The translations under genes were made by a program, and so were the position numbers. A stretch of 6,122 bases of DNA from Gammaproteobacteria bacterium. Its GTDB lineage: Bacteria > Pseudomonadota > Gammaproteobacteria > Steroidobacterales > GCA-2729495. Of the stretch, positions 1 through 6,006 are shown in pieces. Location: assembly GCA_023383735.1 (NCBI GenBank), contig JAHDYN010000129.1:1-6122 (forward strand), read 5' to 3'. The notes beneath the pieces are model-generated. The model saw nothing but the letters and a program-made list of their open reading frames with translations. It had not been told where the DNA came from and made no database searches. Each line of letters starts with the position of its first letter. Within the stretch, counting starts at the first letter, position 1.

Positions 1-1515
1 CTTGCGCTTACCGAGTTTCTGCCGCTCGAAGCAGAGAACTGGATTACCTGCGGCAATGCCTTGCGACTGGACTGGCTGAGCATTTGCCCGCCGACCGGGA
101 CGGGCGTCAAGTACCAGGCAGACGATCTGTTCAACACGACACTGGATCAGACGGAGATCGACTTCGAGAACGAGGGTGGGGAGACGTATATCTGCGGAAA
201 TCCGCCGTATCTTGGATTTACCTGGCAATCGCCAGACCAGAAATCAGAATTGCAGGCCCTGTTCGACGGTCGGGGGAAAGGCTGGAAGTCTCTCGATTAC
301 GTAGCAGCATGGTTCCTAAAAGCTGCGGATTACGGACGGTGCACAAATACCGTTTCTGCGTTCGTAGCTACCAATTCAATCTGCCAAGGTGAACAGGTGC
401 CTATTTTATGGCCCATTATTTTTGCCACTGGACATGAGATCGCATTTGCTCACTCATCTCTCAAGTGGGCGAACTTGGCGAGTAACAAGGCTGGCGTAAC
501 TGTAGTAATTGTCGGTCTTTCGAATCACGTGGGGAAGGTGCGACGTTTGTTCTCAATCGGTACTGATGGCGCACCAGTTGAGAAGCAGACCGACCACATC
601 AATGCCTACCTCGTTTCAGGAATAGACATAATAGTTGCCCCTATTTCGAAGCCAAAGGATGGGCGTGGCCTCATGGAGTGGGGCAATAAGCCAACAGATA
701 ATGGCAATTTCTTCCTAACTTCGACGGAGCGTATGAAGTTGCTCGCAGAGTACCCTGAGGCAGAAAGATTTGTCCGCCGTTTTCTCGGTGCTCAAGAGTT
801 TATTCGAGGGCAGGAAAGGTACTGTTTGTGGATCGACGATTCACAGCGCGTAACCGCAGAGGCGATACCAGAAATACGGCGGCGGATTGAGGCTGTTGCC
901 AAGATGCGCTCGGAGAGTAAGGCAGCAGAAACGCGATCGGCAGCAACATTTCCGCACCGATTTCGACAGATTCAGTCTGTCGCAAAGCGGTATTCGCTGG
1001 TTGTGGCGCGAGTTAGTTCAGAGAACAGAGACTTCTTGCCGATTGGGCTGGAGAGCGACTGCACCATCATCGGAGATCGTAATTTCGCACTCTACGATGC
1101 GCCGCTATGGAACATGGCAATAATTGCGTCGCGCCTTCACTGGATATGGGTAGGTACTGTCTGTGTTCGATTGGAAATGCGCTTCTCGTACTCCAACACC
1201 CTTGGCTGGAACACATTTCCCATCCCGACACTCACCGACAAGAACAAGGCCGACCTGGCCCGCTGCGCCGAGGATATCCTGCTGGCGCGTGAGGCTCACT
1301 TTCCGGCCACAATTGCCGATCTCTACGACCCCGATAACATGCCCGCCGATCTGCGCGAGGCGCACGAGTGCAATGACGAGACGCTTGAGCGTATCTACAT
1401 CGGGCGGCGCTTCCGCAACGACACTGAACGGCTTGAAAAGCTGTTCGATCTGTACACGAAAATGACCGCGGGACAGAAAAAGCCCCGGAAGACAAAGAAA
1501 GGGGCAGCGGCGTGA
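1..1515 (+). CDS. MmeI-like N6-adenine DNA methyltransferase, C-terminal part (5' truncated by the window)
   Basis: This enzyme transfers a methyl group from S-adenosylmethionine to adenine N6 in a specific DNA sequence. The frame is open from base 1, so the gene starts upstream; the TTG at 61 is internal. About 504 codons are visible, against roughly 900 residues in full-length relatives. The catalytic motif IV NPPY lies at 199-210. The following LDYVAAWFLKAA and VATNSICQGEQ stretches match the MmeI family. The target-recognition region runs from about 610 to 1190 (GNKP, QEFIRGQERYCLWIDD). YSNTLGWNTFPIP at 1189-1227 leads into the family's C-terminal helical domain (ADLYDPDNMP, then YIGRRF and LFDLYTKM). 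The N-terminal part, where MmeI itself carries a PD-(D/E)XK nuclease, is not visible, so whether this protein also cuts DNA cannot be judged. The stop overlaps the helicase start by 4 bases. The central part is markedly lower in GC than its neighbours. Confidence 0.92.
   Translation, partial: LALTEFLPLEAENWITCGNALRLDWLSICPPTGTGVKYQADDLFNTTLDQTEIDFENEGGETYICGNPPYLGFTWQSPDQKSELQALFDGRGKGWKSLDYVAAWFLKAADYGRCTNTVSAFVATNSICQGEQVPILWPIIFATGHEIAFAHSSLKWANLASNKAGVTVVIVGLSNHVGKVRRLFSIGTDGAPVEKQTDHINAYLVSGIDIIVAPISKPKDGRGLMEWGNKPTDNGNFFLTSTERMKLLAEYPEAERFVRRFLGAQEFIRGQERYCLWIDDSQRVTAEAIPEIRRRIEAVAKMRSESKAAETRSAATFPHRFRQIQSVAKRYSLVVARVSSENRDFLPIGLESDCTIIGDRNFALYDAPLWNMAIIASRLHWIWVGTVCVRLEMRFSYSNTLGWNTFPIPTLTDKNKADLARCAEDILLAREAHFPATIADLYDPDNMPADLREAHECNDETLERIYIGRRFRNDTERLEKLFDLYTKMTAGQKKPRKTKKGAAA
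181..1200. other. Low-GC tract covering the end of the methyltransferase core and the target-recognition region
   Basis: Counting by eye in 60-base rows gives about 520 G+C in 1020 bases (51%), with rows as low as 42-45% at 361-420 and 601-660. Rows from 1261 onward are 63-67%, as is 61-120. The tract uses codons such as TTA, CTA and ATA that are rare in the downstream genes. The right edge falls at the junction between target-recognition and C-terminal domains. A transferred or swapped specificity region is a plausible reading. Confidence 0.65.
1498..1504 (+). promoter_or_regulatory. Shine-Dalgarno-like site for the helicase GTG start
   Basis: AAAGGGG ends 7 bases before the GTG at 1512. 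It lies within the end of the methyltransferase gene and supports that GTG as the helicase start. With the 4-base GTGA overlap (1512-1515), it suggests coupled translation. Confidence 0.55.
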
Positions 1516-3575
1516 GCGATGCAGTGAAAACGGTTCCATCCATATCCGTCACCTATGCCCGCAACGGCAACGCGACCAAATCCAATGCCCTCGGCATGCG
1601 CCCCATGCAGGAACGTGCCTATGAACGGCGCGGGGAGCAGTACCTGCTGATTAAGTCGCCGCCTGCTTCGGGCAAGAGCCGGGCGCTGATGTTCATTGCG
1701 CTCGACAAGCTGCAGAACCAGGGTGTCAGGCAGGCGATCATCGTCGTGCCGGAGCGGTCCATCGGGGCGAGCTTCCATGACGAGCCGCTGACCCGCTACG
1801 GATTCTGGGCTGACTGGAAGGTGGAGCCGAAATGGAATCTCTGTGACGCGCCGGGTAGCGACAACGGTGGCAAGGTCAATGCCGTCGGCGTGTTTCTGGA
1901 GAGTGAGGACAAGGTGCTGGTCTGCACCCATGCCACCTTCCGCTTTGCGGTCGAGAAGTTCGGCATCGAGCGCTTCGACGATCGCCTGATCGCGGTGGAC
2001 GAGTTTCACCATGTCTCGGTGGATGCCGGCAACAAGCTGGGCCAGCAGCTTGGCCAGCTCATCGCCCGCGACAAGACGCATATCGTCGCCATGACGGGCT
2101 CGTATTTCCGCGGCGACGCCGAGGCCGTGCTCGCCCCGCATGACGAGGCGAAGTTCGATACCGTCACCTATACCTATTACGAGCAGCTCAATGGCTACGA
2201 GTACCTGAAGCAGCTCGACATCGGTTATTTCTTCTACTCCGGCTCCTGGGCGGACGACATCCTCAAGGTGCTCGCGCCGGACGAGAAAACCATCATCCAC
2301 ATCCCGAGCGTCAACTCGCGCGAAAGCACCAAGGACAAGATCAAGGAGGTCGAACATATCCTCGAGGAGCTGGGCGAGTGGCAGGGTGCCGACCCCGTTA
2401 CCGGGTTCCAGTTGGTCAAGACCGCATCCGGCCGCGTGATCAAAATTGCCGATCTGGTCGACGACGATGCCGCCCGGCGCGAGCGTGTGTCGGCGGCACT
2501 CAAGGACCCGGCGCAGAAGAACAACCGGGATCATGTGGACATCATCATCGCCCTGGGGATGGCCAAGGAAGGCTTTGACTGGATCTGGTGCGAGCACGCG
2601 CTCACCATCGGCTACCGGGCCAGCCTGACGGAGATCGTGCAGATCATCGGCCGCGCGACGCGTGACGCACCGGGCAAGACCCGTACGCGCTTCACCAACC
2701 TGATCGCGGAGCCGGATGCCTCGGCAGACCTCGTCACCGAGGCGGTCAACGACACCCTCAAGGCGATTGCGGCCAGCCTTTTGATGGAGCAGGTGCTTGC
2801 GCCGCGTTTCGAGTTCCGGCCGAAGAATCCGCACAGCGGGCCGACCGAGGGCTTCGACTACGGGGAAGGTGGCTACGACCCACACAAGTGCAATGTCGGC
2901 TTCAACGGCGAGACCGGCCATTTCCAGATCGAAATCAAGGGCCTGGTCGAGCCGAAAAGCGCGGAGGCCGTGCGCATCTGCCGCGAAGACCTGAACGAGG
3001 TCATCGCGGCATTCGTGCAGGACAAGACCGCCATCGAGCGCGGCCTGTTCGATGAAGAACTGGTGCCCGAAGAGCTGACCCAGGTGCGCATGGGCAAGAT
3101 CATCAAGGACAAGTATCCGGAACTCACCGAGGACGATCAGGAATCCGTGCGCCAGCACGCCGTCGCTGCGCTGAACCTGACCCAGCAGGCCAGGCAGGCG
3201 GCGCTCGACGGCATGGACGGCAACGGCCAGCCGGGCGCCAACACGGCCCTGATCGACGGGGTGCGCAAGTTCGCCATGGATGTGCGCGAACTCGACATCG
3301 ACCTGATCGACCGCATCAACCCCTTCGGCGAAGCCTATGCGATTCTTGCCAAGACCATGAGCGAAGAAAGCCTGAAGCAGGTGCAGGCCACGATTTCGGC
3401 AAAGCGCGTCAACCTGACGATCGAGCAGGCGCGCGATCTGGCCAGGCGCGCCGTGCGGTTCAAACAGGAACGCGGGCGCCTGCCGTCCCTCACGTCGCCG
3501 GATGCCTGGGAAAAGCGCATGGCCGAGGGTATTGCCTACCTGGCCCGCATGAAGGCGGAGGCGGCGCGTGGCTGA
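1512..3575 (+). CDS. Superfamily 2 DExH-box helicase/translocase (type III restriction subunit-like)
   Basis: This is a 687-residue ATP-dependent DNA helicase or translocase, predicted to be cytoplasmic. Motifs appear in the expected order: a possible Q-motif glutamine at Q33, Walker A PPASGKS at about residues 50-56, Walker B DEFHH at 163-167, motif III TGS at 195-197, motif V around GMAKEGFD (349-356), and motif VI QIIGRATRD at 377-385 with its arginine fingers. The core ends near residue 400. About 285 further residues have no domain I can name; they end in a helical HG-R-P-like stretch at 641-683. No nuclease motif is seen, so cutting presumably depends on the GIY-YIG partner. The GTG start is backed by an AAAGGGG site and the overlap with the methyltransferase stop. 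The coding frame avoids TTA, CTA and TCA, which leaves a long open antisense frame. The helicase family call is firm; its role in restriction is inferred from context. Confidence 0.93.
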   Translation: MSDAVKTVPSISVTYARNGNATKSNALGMRPMQERAYERRGEQYLLIKSPPASGKSRALMFIALDKLQNQGVRQAIIVVPERSIGASFHDEPLTRYGFWADWKVEPKWNLCDAPGSDNGGKVNAVGVFLESEDKVLVCTHATFRFAVEKFGIERFDDRLIAVDEFHHVSVDAGNKLGQQLGQLIARDKTHIVAMTGSYFRGDAEAVLAPHDEAKFDTVTYTYYEQLNGYEYLKQLDIGYFFYSGSWADDILKVLAPDEKTIIHIPSVNSRESTKDKIKEVEHILEELGEWQGADPVTGFQLVKTASGRVIKIADLVDDDAARRERVSAALKDPAQKNNRDHVDIIIALGMAKEGFDWIWCEHALTIGYRASLTEIVQIIGRATRDAPGKTRTRFTNLIAEPDASADLVTEAVNDTLKAIAASLLMEQVLAPRFEFRPKNPHSGPTEGFDYGEGGYDPHKCNVGFNGETGHFQIEIKGLVEPKSAEAVRICREDLNEVIAAFVQDKTAIERGLFDEELVPEELTQVRMGKIIKDKYPELTEDDQESVRQHAVAALNLTQQARQAALDGMDGNGQPGANTALIDGVRKFAMDVRELDIDLIDRINPFGEAYAILAKTMSEESLKQVQATISAKRVNLTIEQARDLARRAVRFKQERGRLPSLTSPDAWEKRMAEGIAYLARMKAEAARG
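3557..3561 (+). promoter_or_regulatory. Shine-Dalgarno site for the GIY-YIG gene
   Basis: A consensus GGAGG lies 6 bases before the GTG at 3568, inside the last codons of the helicase gene. It decides this start and indicates translation of the nuclease on the same transcript, with an 8-base overlap between the two genes. Confidence 0.75.
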
Positions 3576-4758
3576 GTTTACGCAGGATGATGATGCCCTC
3601 CTTGCGGAGCTGGGCGTCGAAGTCGAGACGAAGGCTGCCGGCAGCAGGACGCCGCGTGAAGAACGCATCATTGCCGGCTTCGAGGAGATTCAGCGTTTCG
3701 TCGACCAGCACGGGCGCACACCGCGGCACGGCGAGGGCCGGGACATCTTCGAGCGGCTGTACGCCGTGCGGCTGGACCGGCTGCGCAGCCTGACGGAATG
3801 CCGGACCTTGCTCGCGCCGCTGGATCGACAGGGCGTCCTGGCGCAGGTGGTGCGTGAGCCTTCCGGCCCGGTTGATGAGATGGACGACGACGCGCTGCTG
3901 GCTGAGCTTGGTGTCGATGGCGCAGCGGGCGGCATCACCGAACTCCGCCATGTCCGTTCCACCGCGGAAAAGCGCGCTGCGGAAGAAATCGCCGATCGCA
4001 AGAAGTGCGAAGACTTCCAGAATTTCAAACCGCTGTTCGAGCAGATCAAAAAGGATCTCGACACCGGCATCCGGCGCACCCGCCCGTTTGAAAGCATGGA
4101 TCAAATCAAGAAGGATCAATGGTTTATTGTCGGCGGGCAGATCGCCTGTGTGGCCGAAGTCGGCGAGGAATTCCTGACGAAATACGATCGCCGCGACAGC
4201 CGCCTGCGCGTGATCTACGACAACGGCACGGAAAGCGATGTGCTGCTGCGTTCGCTGCAGCGGGCGCTCCACCGTGACGGCACCGGACGATGCATCTCCG
4301 ATCCCGATGCCGGCCCGCTCTTTTCTGGCGAGATGGAGGAGGGAGATCAGGACAGCGGCACGATCTACGTGCTTCGCACCCGATCCGACGATCCCGCGCT
4401 CGCGGCGCATCGTGAAATCCTGCACAAGATCGGTGTCACCGGCGGCAGCGTCGAGCGGCGCATCGTCAATGCCAAGCTCGATCCCACCTTTTTGCTGGCT
4501 GAGGTGGAGATTGTCGCCACTTACAAACTCTCCAACATCAACCGCGCCCGGCTCGAGAACCTGATTCACCGTATCTTCGATGCCGCCCGGTTGAAGATCG
4601 AGATCACCGACCGCTTCGGAAATCCGGTCGTCCCGCGCGAGTGGTTTCTCGTCCCGCTGTTTGTCATCGACGAGGCGGTGAGCCGCATCAAGGACGGCAC
4701 GATTACCGATTACCGGTACGATCCCGGTACGGCTTCACTGCGGCCGGCCAGCCCATAG
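3568..4758 (+). CDS. GIY-YIG nuclease family protein (T5orf172/Mug113-like), third gene of the operon
   Basis: This 396-residue protein is the probable DNA-cutting subunit. The N-terminus carries DDDALLAELGV at residues 7-17 and an identical copy at 106-116, flanking a helical HGRTP module (about 32-75). A charged, probably helical stretch follows at 130-165. A likely beta-rich domain spans 182-236 (GQIACVAEVGEEF, then VIYDNGTES). The GIY-YIG domain spans about 264-340: TIYVL with Y267, KIGVT at 287-291, the arginine pair R297/R298, and RLENLIH with the predicted metal-binding E330. The second-motif tyrosine is absent (HKIG rather than YIG). The last 55 residues contain VPREWFLVP, which probably packs on the fold. 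GTG 3568 is chosen for its GGAGG site. The gene overlaps the helicase by 8 bases, implying that the two work together. The nuclease fold is well supported; nuclease activity and target are inferred. Confidence 0.88.
   Translation: MAEFTQDDDALLAELGVEVETKAAGSRTPREERIIAGFEEIQRFVDQHGRTPRHGEGRDIFERLYAVRLDRLRSLTECRTLLAPLDRQGVLAQVVREPSGPVDEMDDDALLAELGVDGAAGGITELRHVRSTAEKRAAEEIADRKKCEDFQNFKPLFEQIKKDLDTGIRRTRPFESMDQIKKDQWFIVGGQIACVAEVGEEFLTKYDRRDSRLRVIYDNGTESDVLLRSLQRALHRDGTGRCISDPDAGPLFSGEMEEGDQDSGTIYVLRTRSDDPALAAHREILHKIGVTGGSVERRIVNAKLDPTFLLAEVEIVATYKLSNINRARLENLIHRIFDAARLKIEITDRFGNPVVPREWFLVPLFVIDEAVSRIKDGTITDYRYDPGTASLRPASP
3586..3618 (+). repeat. Protein motif DDDALLAELGV, copy 1
   Basis: This stretch encodes residues 7-17 of the GIY-YIG protein. 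The protein sequence is identical to copy 2 at 3883-3915, but only 2 of 11 codons match, so it is conserved as protein rather than as DNA. Confidence 0.9.
3883..3915 (+). repeat. Protein motif DDDALLAELGV, copy 2
   Basis: This stretch encodes residues 106-116 of the GIY-YIG protein, 99 residues after copy 1. Nine of 11 codons differ synonymously from copy 1. A short acidic and hydrophobic helix of this kind is typical of a docking motif, but no partner is identified. Confidence 0.9.
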
Positions 4759-4814
4759 TCAAATGCTCCGGCACCCCATTTCATACGGTGTTGCCTCGAC
4801 AAGGACAGTCCGCC
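4759..4814 (+). other. 56-base gap between the defence-like operon and the chromosomal genes
   Basis: No clear sigma-70 promoter and no stem-loop with a T-run are visible. A weak dyad (GGCACC at about 4770 with GGTG near 4787) is too short to call a terminator. This is the most likely right boundary of the accessory region, although no direct repeat or integrase scar can be seen. Confidence 0.4.
4801..4805 (+). promoter_or_regulatory. Shine-Dalgarno-like site for the ABM-domain gene
   Basis: AAGGA lies 9 bases before the ATG at 4815. It supports that ATG over in-frame starts further upstream, such as the one at 4641 inside the GIY-YIG gene. Confidence 0.65.
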
Positions 4815-5348
4815 ATGAATGACAACGATTCGGTAACGGTGGTCGTCACGCGGCGTGTCATGCCGGGTCGCAAGCAGGACTATCTGGACTGGGTGCGCAA
4901 GATCGGGGAAGTCGCACGCCAGTATCCGGGGCACCAGGGCACGACCAGCAAAGTCCAGGGCGACGACGACAAATGCCACGTCGTTTTCCGCTTCGACACC
5001 ATTGAGCATCTGAGGGCCTGGGAGGAATCGCCGGAGCGCGCAGAGTGGGTCGCGAAACTCGAGGGTATCGTGGAAGGCGATTCACATATCAAGCGGCTGA
5101 CCGGACTGGAGGTCCTGTTTGCCGGGCAGCCGCACCCCAAGGCCCACAAGATGGCGCTGGTTCTGACGGTCGCGATCTTCATATTGGCGGTCACCTTGAA
5201 TCCGCTGTTTGTACTGCTGGCGGCCGCATTGCCGCCTGTGCCGGACTGGCTCCTGGTATTGATCAGGATTGCCGTGCAGGTTCTGCTGCTGGTCTATTTC
5301 ATCATGCCCAGGGTCACACGCTGGCTGGCGCCGTGGCTGGCGCGATAG
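4815..5348 (+). CDS. Antibiotic biosynthesis monooxygenase (ABM)-domain protein with two C-terminal membrane segments
   Basis: This 177-residue protein has an N-terminal ABM-like ferredoxin-fold domain at about residues 5-100. The pattern VTVVVTRRVMPGRKQDYLDW, then YPGHQGT, HVVFRFDT and LRAWEESPER is typical of the COG3224 type. Two hydrophobic segments follow at about 113-138 and 145-164, separated by a short PPVPDW turn, which places the soluble domain at the inner membrane. The substrate is unknown; despite the family name, members of this type have no established antibiotic role, and an oxidative or quinone-related function is only a possibility. The ATG at 4815 follows AAGGA and the length fits the family. 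The reading frame also extends upstream into the GIY-YIG gene, but that part does not resemble protein. The gene overlaps the following YkgJ-family gene and is probably co-transcribed with it. It does not look functionally linked to the upstream operon. Confidence 0.85.
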   Translation: MNDNDSVTVVVTRRVMPGRKQDYLDWVRKIGEVARQYPGHQGTTSKVQGDDDKCHVVFRFDTIEHLRAWEESPERAEWVAKLEGIVEGDSHIKRLTGLEVLFAGQPHPKAHKMALVLTVAIFILAVTLNPLFVLLAAALPPVPDWLLVLIRIAVQVLLLVYFIMPRVTRWLAPWLAR

Positions 5349-5965
5349 CGTCGCCGGCGGCCCTGCCTGCGCCGGATGCAATCGGGCAGCTGGCTGCAGA
5401 CAGCACGCCAGCAGGCTGCGATGCGCTGGCGCGCCATTTGCTCGGGGCACTGGATGCCCGCTTCGCTGCCGAGCGCGCGGCCGGCGCGCCGATCGCCTGC
5501 GTCGCCGGCTGCACCTTTTGCTGCCACCAGCGTGTCGGCGTATTCCCGCATGAAGCGGCTGCATTGCACAGGTACCTGCGCACGCGCCTGTCGCCATCGG
5601 AAGCGACGGCGATCGAGCAGCGGATACTCGGGAATGCAGCCAGGATCGATGCCCTGAGCGCTGACGAGCATCGCCGCGCCAATATCGCCTGTGCGTTTCT
5701 GCAGGATGGCCGCTGCAGCGCCTACGCGGTGCGTCCCCAGGCCTGTGCGGCCTATCACTCGACCAGTCGCCCGCACTGCGAGTACGCCTACGAGCATCCG
5801 GACGACATGGGTACGCCGAAGAATGCCCGGCCTGCGCTGCTGGAGTTGAAGCTGTTCTCGGCAGCGCTGCTCGACAACACGCGGGCAGGGCTCGGGGCAG
5901 TCGGCCTTCCGGCTGCAAAGGGCGAGCTGCATCAGTTGTTGCGGGACCTCATCGAGGGCGCTTAG
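5333..5965 (+). CDS. YkgJ-family cysteine cluster protein
   Basis: This roughly 210-residue protein belongs to the YkgJ/CxxCxxCC (UPF0153-type) family, predicted to bind zinc or an iron-sulphur cluster. Eight cysteines are visible: CVAGCTFCC (residues 56-64), then C120, C128, C138 and C149 in the pattern CAFLQDGRCSAYAVRPQAC followed by YHS. The biochemical role of the family is not settled. The start is uncertain. GTG 5333 is chosen as the only GTG/ATG giving a modest overlap (16 bases) with the preceding gene and a normal N-terminal length; it has no clear Shine-Dalgarno site, so translation may depend on ribosomes ending at the nearby stop at 5346-5348. The same frame is open back to 5045, but that would overlap deeply with the ABM gene. 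The alanine-rich N-terminal 50 residues are poorly distinctive. Confidence 0.82.
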   Translation: MAGAIASPAALPAPDAIGQLAADSTPAGCDALARHLLGALDARFAAERAAGAPIACVAGCTFCCHQRVGVFPHEAAALHRYLRTRLSPSEATAIEQRILGNAARIDALSADEHRRANIACAFLQDGRCSAYAVRPQACAAYHSTSRPHCEYAYEHPDDMGTPKNARPALLELKLFSAALLDNTRAGLGAVGLPAAKGELHQLLRDLIEGA

Positions 5966-6006
5966 GGCAGGCGACCTCGGGGCATGGGGCGTGCGTTGCG
6001 GCGGCT
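5966..6006. other. 41-base convergent intergenic gap
   Basis: This gap separates the stop of the YkgJ-family gene from the stop of rsmE on the opposite strand. It is G-rich, and no hairpin followed by a T-run was found on either strand, so any shared terminator is not recognisable by eye. Confidence 0.5.

Noticed and set aside
61..63. TTG at 61 as the methyltransferase start
   Set aside because: The frame is open back to base 1 with family-like sequence (ENWITCGNALRLDWL), and the motifs upstream of NPPY would be lost; the true start is outside the window.
1395..3671. 758-codon open frame on the minus strand, fully covering the helicase gene
   Set aside because: It is in codon register with the helicase, so it stays open because the helicase avoids TTA, CTA and TCA. 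The product has no recognisable motif and the plus strand encodes a clear helicase.
3490..4569. 359-codon open frame on the minus strand opposite the GIY-YIG gene
   Set aside because: It has the same cause, an in-register antisense shadow in high-GC DNA. The plus strand encodes ordered nuclease motifs and has a consensus ribosome site.
4742..4749. GGCCGGCC palindrome at the end of the nuclease gene as a regulatory site or recombination core
   Set aside because: Short G+C palindromes are expected by chance at this composition, and it is coding sequence with no second copy placed to suggest an attachment site.
4770..4795. Possible terminator dyad after the nuclease gene
   Set aside because: Only about 4-6 interrupted pairs form and no T-run follows.
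4641..4814. N-terminal extension of the ABM protein starting inside the nuclease gene
   Set aside because: The extension lies in the coding sequence of the nuclease tail, does not resemble the ABM family, and the ATG at 4815 has a good ribosome site.
5294..5932. Long minus-strand frames over the YkgJ-family gene (including 5082-5918)
   Set aside because: The products are arginine- and alanine-rich with no motif, while the plus strand gives the full cysteine pattern of a known family.
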